Shown: positions 1 through 12,396, numbered from the stretch's first letter. The stretch: 64,000 nt of DNA from Phycomyces nitens (GCA_022702545.1 JAHRBC010000002.1:6820001-6884000), one strand, 5' to 3'. The notes: a model not told the origin generated them from the sequence alone. Translations and numbers: made by a program.

Positions 1-1060
1 ATATAACTACAAACTTTCTCATAAAAGCATTATCTGAGTGGGATCCCTTATGATTTCCTCGACAAGATCTCTTCCATAACCGTCTATAGGATTTAGTAGC
101 CTAAAGTCTTTCTTGACTCTCATAAAAACTTGTTTATTTATTGTTCTCGAGGAGTCTGTGATACTGGCACGGATAGTATTGTTAGTTTTCTGTCTTTATT
201 TTTTTAACAAAAACTTGTAAAACAACACAGTGGCTTTTTTTTTGGTAATATATCATGACAATTGTTGAGTTTGTCTGTGTATACAGCGTTACCAGAAAAC
301 AGTGTATAAAGGAGTTGCTTATGAGTTTAAAAGGAGAAATGCCATGATAAAATTCGGATTTATCAAACAGTTACAAGCGACTCAAGATTGTAGGGAAAGA
401 ATAATACTTCAAATAGATCTATAATAATTGTAAAGAGTTATTGCAGGTTAAGAATGCTATCAATATAAACGGACCAACAAGAAAGTAGATCAAAGTAAGG
501 GTGCCTTTTGTAATGGTCCTTTATAAATTATTTTATTTTGCTATAAATTTGATATAATTAAAATAAAGTACCTACTTTGTTAATATAAAACCTTGCAAAA
601 AATATTATAGCTGGTATTCTAGGATGTTGTTGCTAAACGGACAAAAATACAAACACACTGTCAATTATAGGCGTATTATTATTTTTTGGCTAAAGACAAA
701 AAGTAAACTACTCCAAGTTTAAACGAGTAAAAGATTGTAAAATGTTTATTTTGTTTTTATCACTCAAACAATCTATTGAGCTATCATTTATAGTTTTACC
801 TAGCTGTACACGATACTTTCTATAAATACAAGTAAGAATTGTTATAAATATCCGTAAATTGGTACCTGTTTTTTTAGGGCCATGGTCAGCCCCAATAGTC
901 TTTTATATTATATACGTACTATAACCTTTTTCGTTGATCTGTTTGGATTTTTTTTTAAAAAAGAAGAACAAGTGCAGTTTACTGATGTGCGACTTGATTT
1001 AGGGAGTTGGAAACAATGAATGCAATTGGCGATAGAAACCCCAACTCTTATTCATCTCTT
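1..1060. other. AT-rich intergenic DNA, no gene seen
   Basis: No convincing coding region on either strand. The stretch is AT-rich with homopolymer runs and lies downstream of the Treslin-like gene that ends at 1061. It probably contains that gene's 3' UTR. Confidence 0.6.
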
Positions 1061-4000
1061 TTAATTGTCCCTATCATATCCACTTTCACAGTTTTCACCA
1101 AACTTTGGGAAATTCCTATCGATTACCATTTCATCTTGAAAAAGGCGATCTGCCAATACAGCACTGTCGACCCTTGCCATCTTTGGGAGTCTAGGAGAGT
1201 CTGACTTGTCTTCCAAGTCTTCTATTCTTGCTCTTTCCAATCGTTTTTCTAGACTCTGCAATAAAGAGTTTCTTTAGGACACAATATACAGTGCTGACAG
1301 AGTATACTTACTGATACTGAATGGTAATCGAATGGCTTGCCTTCGAAATTTGACCACCCACCTTTGATATTTACAGTTTTTGATGGGTTGGTCATCTTAT
1401 TACATATAGAGAATTGTTGAGCGGCTTCTAATTGTTTCTGAAAACACAAGAGCACTCAATATCAAACCATCCAGCAGCAACAAAGGAGGGGTACTTACAT
1501 TTTGTTTTCCATTGTCGCTAATCTTCTCTCGATAACTTTTTACAATGTTTGGCAGAGTTGCAGAGAAACTATTGGTCACGATGGCCAATTAAAAAAAAAC
1601 AACTCTGCCAATACGTTTGAAGAAAATCTCGACTCACCAATCTGCAACATCTTCAACGAATGTATGTAAATCCATATCGGCTGGATCTATTCGCATAATT
1701 GCCGTACATGTCTCTCTTTCCGAATCTATCTCTTCCAGATCGGCATATATTGAAGAGGAAATCCCCCATATCTGGATTCTATCGAAAAATATATCTACAA
1801 GCTCTTCTGGTATTTTGCTGTAACGGTCCATCGGTCTCCAATTCTTTACACCGTCTACGTCCTCACAGTTTTCGTCGTTTTTTACAAGGTCTTTTGGCTT
1901 TGAAATCCTTTTCAAGGAGATTATTGTCAAGTAGAGTATTATCTGTAGTTTTGTTCTATAGATCCCAATGTCAAAGACCGATTCTTGGTGGGGAAGGGTA
2001 CCAGATTCTATTCTTGTGGACTTACTCTCTGATCTTTAGCCATTTCAGCAATGTCGACTTGCGAGAATCAGTTGCATTTGCCAGCTGCGATTTCTTCCAG
2101 ATCTTGACGTACCGAGTCTCATTGTAGCTAATGTTGGCTCGTTTGTGGTTCAGGTACTTTGAGATTTCTTTGTGATGGTTATCGATGTCTACCCATCCCT
2201 TTGTCCACAGGCCAAGGAGATGAATGATTTCTGAGATCTGAAAGGATCCATGAGCACAATTGTTTACAAGGATAGAATATCAAGAGACTACTTGCATCAC
2301 AGAAACTAGTAGCCGCATTGACGCAGGTAATCAGACTCTTCATCATTCCATGGTGTGTCCACTACAGCCACACTTTTTCGATTAGTTGTTTTCCGGGGTT
2401 TGATAGACGATCTTTACCTTTCCTATATAAAGAGCTTCAAGGTAAAGTGTCCTCACCATGCCAAACAATTCGCTCTTATCTTTCGGGAGTGAGACCAGCG
2501 GTGGGTCGGCTACTTCTGTTATTTGTATTTCGTTTTTCTTGGAGTTGTAGTTGGCCTTTAGATCTTCTTGAGCCAACTTTCTATAGATTTTTTTTTAAAA
2601 AAAATTAATATAAATACAAATATAAACAAACAAGTATACACATGCCTTTCTTTATGCCTCATCAAAAGCTCCTCTACTTCTCCCGACCGATGCAAAATTA
2701 TCCTGGGTGGGTTTGGCTTGGCTTCAAGATATTGATCTATTGAACACATTGAGAGTGGAGCTAGCTCAACAAGTGATCCAAAATCAAGTTGGGGTGTATC
2801 TGAGCCCTCGGCGCTAGCCAGCCTGGGTATTGAATCCAGCCTTTGAAGCTCTCCCTCTTGAATTGACTTTGTCAACAGTGTGATGTTCATATATCCAGGA
2901 GCCAGGGGCTGAACAAGCGCTTGGATGCGTGTAGGATTTCTTGTACTACGAAAGGCTCTGTGGGTCTGGAGATCCACAACAAGTGCCTGATGAGTGGCTA
3001 CCAAAGAGTCTGCCAGCTCCATAAACCCGGTCTGATCATGTTCAGCTGAAGACATTGCAAATTCCAGTCGCTTGTCTTCCTCAAACCGATCCTTGAACCA
3101 ATGTGCCTGGATATCAGAGTTGCGTATCACGGCTATGGTTTCGAGAGTAGATGCCCGGGCAAAAACGTCTTGGATAGAAGACGGCACTCTTCGTTTGTCC
3201 AGCGACAGTTCATGGGTTGTACTGGCTCGAATAAACGGATTTGTCAATAAAACACACAAGCCAAGACTCCAAGTGAATTGCAAGACTCACCGAAAGAATG
3301 CTTTTAGTTTAACTTTGTGGGCTTTATTCAAGTCTGATTCGGTACACTTGGTAGTATGGTGCCCAAGATGGAGACTACCTTCCCAGAAGCTACGTTCTTG
3401 CTTGATGGGGGGTTTCATGCAAGATGTGTATGATTCTAGTGTGTGATTATCGTCAACTATTTGTCTTTTATTTTGCTTGGTAATAGTGCCGATTTCAGAG
3501 GAATAATAGCCTGAAAACAGGGTAGAAAACGAACAACCGTATTTTGCATGATTTATGAGTCCAATGTAATAAGGAATCATATGTCCGCCAAACATGGCAA
3601 GAAATTTGCATAAGCCATTAGAAATGGGCTTTTGAAGGCTCTATATAACAGGAATTAATATTGTGGGTTTTATGACCATTTACAGACATGTATTTTATAC
3701 TCTTTATATATATATCCTAGTGGTTTACCTTGTATTTCAGCCTATCCTCATTTCCTTCACAGGTATTAATCCAGTTGAAGGATATCTGTCGTTGGATATA
3801 GTTTCCCAGCAAGGATTTCTGCATATCCTGCGCCATGAAATGAATTGCCTGCGCCATATGCTCTATCTTTTGGTCCTCTGTGGTATCTGCATCTTCAAGA
3901 TCAGAGTAGCCGACATATCTAAGCATTGCCTCGTAGGTATCTGGGCAATTGGTCAGCATATAGACATGGTTTTTGGTCTCTACTCCATGACCTTGTTTGT

Positions 4001-4427
4001 TGGATTGGAAACAGACGGGCTTGGTTTTTTGGTGGGTAATATCAAGATACGAGTCAGTGCTGGCCCATTGGAACTCTTCCAGTATCTGCATCATTGTTTC
4101 CTTGAGCACAGAATATGATGTGGTCTGGTGTTTGCCGACTGGAGAACAAGGCACTGAGGATCGAGACTCTTGCCGCAATTCCTTGGCACACTCTGTCTCA
4201 AAGGTACTGATATGTTCTGGCATGAATGGATAAAGAGGATGTTTTGCAGCGTCAACTGCTGCTGATTCGGAACTGAAGAAGCGATAACCCCAGGTAACCT
4301 TCTTGTCTACATGATCATAAAAGTACAAGAGGATCTGCAATGCGATCTGCTTGATTTTGGAAGCATCGATCGAGGGATCATTAGTGTCAATGAGGAATAC
4401 AACGCGGGAAGAATTCTCATTTGGCAT
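1061..4427 (-). CDS. Treslin/TICRR-like replication initiation protein, copy A
   Basis: Ten exons, read 5' to 3' on the minus strand: 4427-3729, 3640-3291, 3221-2642, 2576-2418, 2361-2296, 2237-2026, 1955-1638, 1568-1499, 1437-1312, 1255-1061. All phases join and give 924 aa. The first exon has the N-terminal fold of Treslin/TICRR: a VVFLIDTND strand, a WGYRFFSSE strand (human WAFKFFDSQ, from memory) and an ISFNWINT strand (human ITFYWVDT). The middle exons hold the AHWF...KRLEF and GYMNITLLT blocks shared with copy B. Treslin and its yeast counterpart Sld3 load Cdc45 at origins after CDK phosphorylation. Compared with copy B it has one extra intron (2641-2577) and an unrelated C-terminus, whose only obvious CDK-like site is SDSPRLPK. 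The intron after 2296 starts with GCAAGT. Family call from motif recognition; exon edges inferred from splice signals and the alignment to copy B. Confidence 0.72.
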
Positions 4428-4590
4428 GGCACAAGAATGACAAGAAAGACAGCTTTGTAAAAAAAATTATAATCATTTGGAGTGGCTATAGTATAATGTG
4501 TCCTAAAGCCGCGTCACATAATTTTGCTATTCCAATAGCTTCTTTGAACGCATTTAGAGAGTTTGGTCACCAAGGAGTATGTTTAAATTT
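4428..4590 (-). promoter_or_regulatory. Promoter region of Treslin-like copy A, duplicated
   Basis: These 163 bases directly upstream of the start codon are nearly identical to 9438-9601 upstream of copy B. The block includes a CCAAT element (TATTCCAATAGC near 4530) and a CGTCACAT element near 4510. Beyond 4590 the two upstream regions lose all similarity, so this is the outer edge of the duplicated or converted block. Confidence 0.6.
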
Positions 4591-5753
4591 TAACGTAATA
4601 AACTTCTTGGTAGCCAATAGCGTCGGATTGGTGAGAGCAAAAAAAGGCGAAATTGGCAATTGCACTTGGGTCCTGCATATTCTCAAAGGTCCAAAACATG
4701 TATTTGCGTCTTTTTTTTAAAAAAAATTTATTTATTCATTTATTTTATATTGTATATTTGTGCTGTGAGTGTGTGTGTGAGTGTGAGTGTATAAGTGTGT
4801 GTGTGTGTGCAAGTGCGTGTGTGCTTGTATAAATATATACTTTTATATTTTATTTATATATATTGTGCCTGTTGAAAGATATTATTGATTTGGCTTGTCA
4901 AAAATAAATATAAAAAATAATTAATTTTTTTTTATATGTGTACACTTTTTCCTTATTTTATAATCTTTGAGATTAATTCGGAAATTAGAATAATATTGTA
5001 TCTCCGGATTCTGGGATTAATTTGTTGTGTTCGGTGCTTAAATAGATTCACAAGGGCGATCAAAGTGCCAAGGATGGTGCAGAGTACTTTACCAAGAGGG
5101 TATTAAAGCATATCAGGAATATGGCAAGGAATTGGGTCCTCTTGACAAGCAAATACGTTGATATATGGGAGCCCAATTACCTAGCAATTGCAAGCCCAAT
5201 CTACGAAACTGCAAATTGCGATTCTTCCGATAAAAGTTGATCTTTAATGGGCTGAGAAATGGCCATTTGTGGAATATCATCCTATCGACACAAAGTCTGT
5301 CAGAATTTGTACTGATTCCAAGCCAACTCAAACTTCTCTCTCTCTTTATTTACACATAGTTATTCCCATTGTCAAAAATGAAAAAGTATTGATAGCTATT
5401 CTATTATTGTTTTTTTAAAAAAATATATCATAGTCTTTTGGTATTGACAAGACTGGGGTTTTGCTAGATCCCAGCCAATAATCTCAGGTTTTAAAGAGCA
5501 AAGATACGAGTTTCTTGTATGAGTGTAATGGTAATGTATATGTATGTATGTATATATTGGTTTTTTCTTTTTTGCTATACAACATTATTAGTTTGGGTCT
5601 ATCGAGTATAGAATACTAGACATTTGATATAAAAATATCCAATATAATAAAGTTGCACTAAACTTTGAACTCTTCAACCACCCAATAAATTCGTCCTTGT
5701 AACACCTATATACTGTAAAAAAGTAAATTCGCCTCAATTCCAAGCATTTCATG
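4591..5753. other. Spacer between the two Treslin-like genes
   Basis: AT-rich DNA without a supportable gene. It holds a GT-rich microsatellite (about 4765-4830) and several poly-T/poly-A runs. No transposon-like reading frame or other duplicated sequence was seen. Confidence 0.55.
4765..4830. repeat. Imperfect (GT)n microsatellite
   Basis: A run of GT dinucleotides with scattered GA and GC interruptions, in the spacer between the tandem Treslin-like genes. Confidence 0.85.
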
Positions 5754-8700
5754 TTAATCGTCTGCGATATTAAGTTCGAAGCCAAATTGGCGGCTTATGC
5801 GCGTTATAGGGGTTGTTGGAGAAAGAGGGCGTCGCAATTGAACCTTTGGATTATATTGGGTGAGGTCTTCAGGAGCTGTCGCTGCAAGCAAGCAAACAAG
5901 CAAACAAGCAAACAAAAAGAGAGAGGCTGAGAATATTTATCCATTTTATAAGCTGTGTCTTTCTTACATTTCGACGATCTTGCACTGGTTGTGAAACTTC
6001 CTGCCCTCTTAATTGTCGGTTTTCCATTCACCTTTGACCTTTCGATCTTGGTATCAATATACCTCGATGCCTCTCCAGCACGACGCGCCACTTCTTTTCG
6101 GGGTGCCGGCACAAGATCAACCTCGCGCTTCATGAACGGAAGTTCAGGGGCACGTACGGCACGGTTGACTGTGGTTGCTGCCAAAGATGATGATGATGAG
6201 GCAACTGAATTGGAGCTTCTTGTCCGAGAAGATCTGCCAGTACTTGAAACCTTTCTAATCTTTTTAGGATTAGAGATTGACCGTGATGACTTTTCTGATG
6301 TCTGTGAGCTCTAAAGAATACAAGGCGTTAGTATCAATTCGGGTCGAGTATTTTTTTTAAAATTTAAAGCTATTCCATACATGGACTTCTGGATCATCAT
6401 CATCAATCTTTTCTCGATACGACCTCACAACATCAGGAAGTGTATCCGAGAAACTATGTAATATATGCACATATCCATACATATATACATACATATATAT
6501 ATATCCATAAGTATAATTCAATTCTACACCGCCATCAAGATTCTTTTTTAAAAATTGTTGAGATTACTTGCCATTTCCCTACGTTCTTCACAAAAGTACG
6601 CAATGAAATATCTGCTGGATCAATTAGACTTTGTGTCTTTGATCCTTCTCTTTCTGCGTTTATTTCTACTAGTTCATCGCGAATAGAAGAGGCGACTTCC
6701 CAGATCTGGATTCTGTCCAGGAATATATCTACAAGTTCTTCTGGTAATGTGCTGTATCGATCCATTGGCTTCCAATTGGTGATACCGTCTTCTTCTTCAG
6801 TGTGTCGCTTATGTCTCTTTCGGCCATCGGTCGACCGCATTTCTTTTTTTAAGGATAGGATCATGAGGTAGAGAGAGATTTGCAGCTTCGTTCTATAGAA
6901 ACACGGATCGTTGGACAAATAAAGCATGCGTGTGTGTGTGTGTAGGTATACTTACTCTCGCATTTTCAGCAGTTTCATAAACACTTCTTTTCGAGAACTA
7001 TTGGTATTGGATAGTTGCTCTTCCTCCCATAGTTTGATATACCGAGATTCTTCCAGATCAACGCACTCTTTTACGTCGTTCAGTTGGTCCTCAATTTCTC
7101 TGTGGTGGTTATCCATATCTATCCAGCTTCTGCTCCACATCCCAAGCAGTACAATTATATCCGAAGTCTATATAAAAAAACATGCAAGCAAAATTTGAAT
7201 ACATTAGATATCATGCTGTAACATCTATATGCATATATACTTGCCACACAATAATGTCTAGCAGAACCAACACATGCAATCAAGTTTTCCATCATTCCAA
7301 GATGAGTCCACTACCATGAACCATTCGTATCGCCCAAGAGATTAGTTGCCACTAAATTCAAATGACTGCCAAGACGCCTACCTTGTTGGTATAAAGAGCT
7401 TCGAGATAGAGCCTCTTGACCGTTGTCACAAACTCATCTTCATCTATCGGAAGTCTTGCGATTGGAGTATCGACTGTCTTGATTTTTCCAGTTGCGGGTT
7501 TAGATTGCACCTTTTGTTTTGATTTTGCTTCTTCTTCAGCCTTTTTCCTAGAGATTCCAACCAATTTAACAAGAGTCTTAACGGACCTCAGACAGCATAC
7601 CCACTTTTCTCTATAGGCGGTCAAGATCTCCAGGACCTCTGGAGATTCGTTTAGGATGATTGGTGGTCCGTTTGCAGCTACCCGTTTGTAATGGTTGATT
7701 GCTCTAATAGAAAACGGGGCAACTTCCAGTAGAGAGGGAAGATCCAGTTGAGTTGTTTCTGGAGGGTGGATTTTAGGAAACCTGGCTCCTGATTCAAGGC
7801 TCTGGAGTTCGTCTGCCTCGACTGGACTTGTTAGCAATATAACATTCATGAATCCAGATGTCAAGGGCTGAAGAAGTGCCTGGGTGTGGACATGAGGCCC
7901 ATTGCTCCGAGAGGCTCTACGTGCCTGAAGGTCGACAAGAATGACTTGATGAGAGGCTATTAATGAATCAATAAGGTCTATAAATGTTGCCGTATCAGGA
8001 TCTTTTGAGGTCATGACAAACTCGAGACGCTTTGATTCTTGGCCATCGTTCTCAAACCAATGTGCACGGACATTTGCATTGTTAATAAGTGCCACGGTGC
8101 GAAAGACATTTATGCGAGAAAACAGATCGTTGACAGAGGTGGGGAAGTTGCGTTCTTCCAAGGGGAGTTCTCGAGTTGTGCTATATTTACATTTTCAAAT
8201 AATATATATATATACATATACATATATACATATATATATAAAAACAGAACAAAGATCGTCAAGAAAACAATATCTGAGAGTTGGACGATGCCACTCACCG
8301 AAAGAAAGGTTTCAGCCTTACTTGGTACTCCTTGCGTGCGCCTTGTCTTTCGGACAGAAAGTAAGCGTCGTGTCCGAGGTAGAACTCGCCCTCCCAGAAT
8401 GGGGTATCATCCTTGGTTTTGTCTTTTATGTGGGTTATGTATGATTCCATCGAATGGGCCGGGTTTGAAACTGTGGATTCACTGTTCTTCATGACAGTGT
8501 CAATCTCAGAGGAGAAATAGGAAGAGAATAAAGTTGAAAATGAGCAGCCGTATTTCGCATGGTTTACAAGACCAAGGTAATAAGGAATCATATGTCCACC
8601 AAACAGACCAAGAAATTTGCTTAGGCCATGAGAAATGGGCTTTTGAAAGCTCTGCTTTTTTTAAAAAAGAAAAAAAGGGGGGGCAATAATAGAGAAAAGG

Positions 8701-9437
8701 TGGGATTGTTAGCACCATTGTCGTCTTTATGAAAAGCGGTTTACCTTTTCTGGTTCATTTGGGTTTCCTAGAGTGTTGATCCAGTTGAAGGATATCTGTC
8801 GTTGGATATAGTTTCCCAGCAATGATTTCTGCATATCCTGCGCCATGAAATGAATTGCCTGCGCCATATGCTCTATCTTTTGGTCCTCTGTGGCATCTGC
8901 GTCCTCAAGATCAGAGTAGCCGACATATCTAAGCATTGCCTCGTAGGTATCTGGGCAATTGGTCAGCATATAGACATGGTTTTTGGTCTCCACTCCATGG
9001 CCTTGTTTGTTGGATTGGAAACAGGTGGGTTTGGTCTTTTGGCGAGTGGTATTAAGATACGAGTCAGTGCTGGCCCATTGGAACTCTGCCAGTATCTGCA
9101 TCATTGTTTCCTTGAGCACAGAATATGATGTGGTCTGGCGTTTGCCGACTGGAGAACGAGGCACTGAGGATAGAGACTCTTGCCGTAATTTCCTGGCACA
9201 CTTTGTCTCAAAGGCACTGATATGTTCTGGCATGAATGGATAAAGAGGATGTTTTGCAGCGTCAACTGCTGCTGATTCGGAACTGAAGAAGCGATAACCC
9301 CAGGTAACCTTCTTGTCTACATAATCATAAAAGTACAAGAGGATCTGCAATGCGATCTGCTTGATTTTGGAAGCATCGATCGAGGGATCATTAGTGTCAA
9401 TGAGGAATACAACGCGGGCAGAATTCTCATTTGGCAT
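5754..9437 (-). CDS. Treslin/TICRR-like replication initiation protein, copy B
   Basis: Nine exons on the minus strand: 9437-8745, 8651-8299, 8180-7382, 7310-7245, 7167-6956, 6892-6572, 6453-6381, 6310-5968, 5881-5754. All phases join to 995 aa. The N-terminal Treslin-type domain (exon 1) is followed by the conserved middle block (AHWF, KRLEF, GFMNVILLT) and the helical LQISLYLMIL...DRIQIW block. A long Ser/Arg-rich basic tail then ends with RRPLSPTTPITR, two SP/TP sites that resemble the CDK sites by which Treslin and Sld3 bind TopBP1/Dpb11 (inference). Two introns appear to start with GC rather than GT (GCAAGT after 7245 and after 6572). This copy keeps the long basic tail and is the better candidate for the ancestral function. 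Relative to copy A, two exons are fused at 7382-8180. Confidence 0.75.
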
Positions 9438-9601
9438 GGCACAAAAATGACAATAAATACAACTTTATAAAAAAAATTACAATCATTTGGAGTGGCTATA
9501 GTATAATGTGTCCTAAAGCCACGTCACATAATTTTGCTATTCCAATAGCTTCTTTGAACGCATTTAGAGAGCTACAGTCACCAAGGAGTATATTTAAATT
9601 T
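8745..9601 (-). repeat. Near-identical block shared with 3729-4590
   Basis: First exon plus about 164 bp of promoter of copy B are almost identical to the same region of copy A: I count about 15 replacements in 222 aligned residues. The first intron and the later exons show no such identity. Both copies have the same orientation. Confidence 0.85.
9438..9601 (-). promoter_or_regulatory. Promoter region of Treslin-like copy B, duplicated
   Basis: Counterpart of 4428-4590, with the same CCAAT element and CGTCACAT element and only scattered substitutions. Similarity to the other copy stops abruptly after about 9601. Confidence 0.6.
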
Positions 9602-10911
9602 CAGGCTGAATAAGCTTTATCATGAAATAAACTGTCAAGGTGGCTTTATATAACGTCAGGCTAATGGTCACTGGAAACGGGAAGTTTGGGTTGTCTTGGT
9701 GCAAAATGGCTTGGTTTTTTTTTGCTTTTATTAGGAATTGAACCTGTATTCTTTTTGGTAAATTTTGTAAAGAATGGAATCGGCTCCAAGCCCTTTTTTT
9801 TGTATGTGTGTGTTGGAGAAATAAATAAAATGATAATAATAGCAGAGAAAAAAGGGAGGGCGATGAAATAGATTTGTAGGCTTGGTTGGTGAATATATTT
9901 ATACAGTTGTATGTAAATATATTTCTATGTATGTGTATGTGTGTGTGTGTAAAGAGAGAGAGGAATATAAAAACCCAATTTTTTTTACAGAAAGGTTTAC
10001 TTGTTGAGGACTTGATGCTGTGTTATAAACGAGGTTTGGTTTTGTATCATGAAAACAGTAGTTATGATCAAATATCCTCGAGTACACATTTTAGAAAAAG
10101 GTGAATTGGAAACATGGAGTGGAACAGAGTACTCGCCCTTTTTTTTTTATTATTAAAATAAAATAAAATAAAAATATTGCCTTTTATGGTATATGGTTTT
10201 CATGGTCTTGTGTAATTTCCATCCCTTCTTTCAAGGGGTATTGGTTACAGTCATGGTCAGTGATTAGACTCTTTACAAAAGGGTGTTTTATACTCTAAAA
10301 CCTGTTTGTCTGTTATGTATTGAAACAGGTTTTTTATATATATTTATTTATTTAGAGTGATTATTTAAAGAGAAGCACGTAAAGAATGGTGTGTTAATTG
10401 CACATAGGATCCTGATACACCATACCAAAGTACACAGTTTTGTTGGTTATTTACCTAGACTACTTTTTGGCTTGTAATTGTCCATAGTCTATGTGACTTT
10501 TAAATGCAAAGTATATCCAGTAAAGCAGAACCTTGATAATTGTATCTTTATGTTCAGGTACCAGTATTGAGCCGACTTTAATATAAACAATGTGTGGATA
10601 TTTTTTGCCTGTATTTGCGTCAAAGTGCACAAATTCAAGGCTATTTATTCAAAGCACAACTTGTATTCTTGAGCACGTAATGAACAATTCTTTGGGCAAA
10701 CAATCCCAAGCGTATTTGTAATCTGCCCAAGAAAAAAACAACAACAACAAAATCTAGTATGCGGTAGAGATATCCCAAAACAATACACATACTGCTTCTT
10801 ATTGCACCGTATCCATTGTATATTTGCCAACAAAACAAGGGGGAGGGGGAACGTTTATTTTGGAATAATCGAAACAATTGGCGTGTTTGCAAGTGTTTAA
10901 TCCAAGAGTGC
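9602..10911. other. Intergenic DNA, no gene seen
   Basis: AT-rich sequence with a GT microsatellite near 9935-9950 and poly-T runs. Frames are short and show no family resemblance. It separates the promoter of Treslin-like copy B from the 3' end of the lyase gene. Confidence 0.55.
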
Positions 10912-12308
10912 CTACAGAGACCCTACTTGATCAGGATCTACATAGCACCACAAAGGATGAATTGCATTCTTTGGACCAGTGATATTCTCGCTGAATTGAC
11001 AGGACTTTGCGGTTGTAACAAAGTTTTGGTATGCTCCATGCGTGTCTCCACAGGCATTTGAAGCAATCTGCATGACTCGTACTGCCTCTGTCAAATCAGA
11101 TTTTGCATCAGTGTCTCCAAAACTAACAATATAATTCACTGCAAGTTCAATCAAGCGGTTATTCTGTGAATAGAAATCCAGGCCAATCGAACGACCAGCT
11201 TGGGCCAAGAACAGGATTGCCTTTATATTGAATACCAAGTAATGGAATGGCAATGTTCGGTTACTCTCTAGCGGCTGGTCCCCGTTGGAGGCAATCTGCT
11301 TTGGAAGTATTGACTTGAAAAAGGTCTCTAGAGTTCGTTTGGCTTTGCAGTGGCCTCGGTCAAGGAGGATTTGGATGGCAACGACCTGTACAATATACCA
11401 GCTATGGTGGTTATTCTTGGTTGTTGTGGCTCCCTGTGCTACCGGATCGGTCCTTATCCAAGTGAGATAGAGAGAGAACCATTGATTGATATCTTCTTGG
11501 ATCTGTTTGTAGCCAGGGTAGTCTTCCAGTAAGGGCAGTACATTTGCCACTCTGGCAAGACTGTGTAACATCGTGAGATATCTAGTCTTGTTGGTTGGCC
11601 AAGTATGTCCATGTACCTGCGAGTGCTTATCAGACCAGTGTAACGACCAATTCCAGTCTTATTGGATGATCCTCGGACAACCTGTCCATATTTTACATGG
11701 GGATTCATACGGGTGGAAGGATTAATGAAGAATTCGGTCAGGAGAAGGACAGAACGCTGTGCATAGGATTCATCACCAAACACACGATAACCAAGGCATA
11801 GGTAAGATAGATTCTCTGCAAATGCTTCCAATTGAGACTGATCTTGGACCAACTTTGTGTCTGTATGATAATTAGTGTGACAATGCATGGAATGCAGCAA
11901 AATCTTACCTGGGTTCCTTTTGCCGTCTTTACGTACATAATCCACCAGAGTCTCGGTTGTACCATCAGAAAAGGTCGTGGTTTTTTCTATCTATACCACC
12001 AATGGTTAGGTTGGGATGACTAGCCTTTGCAACTTACAGGCCACCAATATCTAGGAACAAAGTGGGTTAGAATACAGGTAAATAAGACAAGGTACATACG
12101 GAGCATAGCTTAGAAAGTCATGAGGGTCATTACTGGCCGCAATGTGAGGAGGGGTCTTGTCCTTGACAATGTTGAATGGACCACTCTTTAGCGCATTTCT
12201 AGCCAGTCTGCGCAGGCACTCGTGAGCTTCCTGTGTTTCGGCCAATGGCTGGAATGGTCTGACCTTGTTGAGGTCGATCCATTCAATCTCGGGTTTCTTT
12301 GGTCCCAT
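10912..12308 (-). CDS. Alginate_lyase-family polysaccharide lyase (PF05426-like)
   Basis: Five exons on the minus strand: 12308-12100, 12050-12038, 11990-11909, 11860-11617, 11560-10912. They join in phase to 398 aa. Diagnostic features are PPHIAASNDPHDFLSYAPYWWP near residues 52-74, a GIGRYTGLIST block, the NNHHSWYIVQ block and the LPFHYLVFNIKAILFLAQ helix, all typical of the (alpha/alpha) toroid Alginate_lyase family. Members cleave uronate-containing polysaccharides; the substrate here is unknown. Exon 2 has only 13 nt and supplies the conserved YWWP. No signal peptide is visible from the chosen ATG, the first in-frame ATG after a short upstream ORF, so the protein may be cytosolic or an upstream exon may be missing. 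It lies next to tptA and points the same way. Confidence 0.78.
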
Positions 12309-12312
12309 GAGG

Positions 12313-12354
12313 TTAATTGAATGAGGTTGTTTGGTGACTGCCGCTCTCAAACAT
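12313..12354 (-). other. Upstream ORF (13 codons) in the lyase leader
   Basis: An ATG at 12354 opens a 13-codon frame closed by TAA at 12313, five bases before the main ATG at 12308. It is the first ATG downstream of the TATA-like element. If the transcript starts where the TATA element implies, it would precede the lyase start and could reduce its translation. Inference only. Confidence 0.4.
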
Positions 12355-12386
12355 GAAGCTGCTCAGAAGAAGAAAAAAACGGAAAT

Positions 12387-12396
12387 CCTATTTAAA
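12387..12396 (-). promoter_or_regulatory. TATA-like element of the lyase gene
   Basis: TTTAAATAGG on the minus strand, about 35 bases before a pyrimidine-rich stretch and the upstream ATG. The position suits a TATA box; no other promoter element was recognised. Confidence 0.4.
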
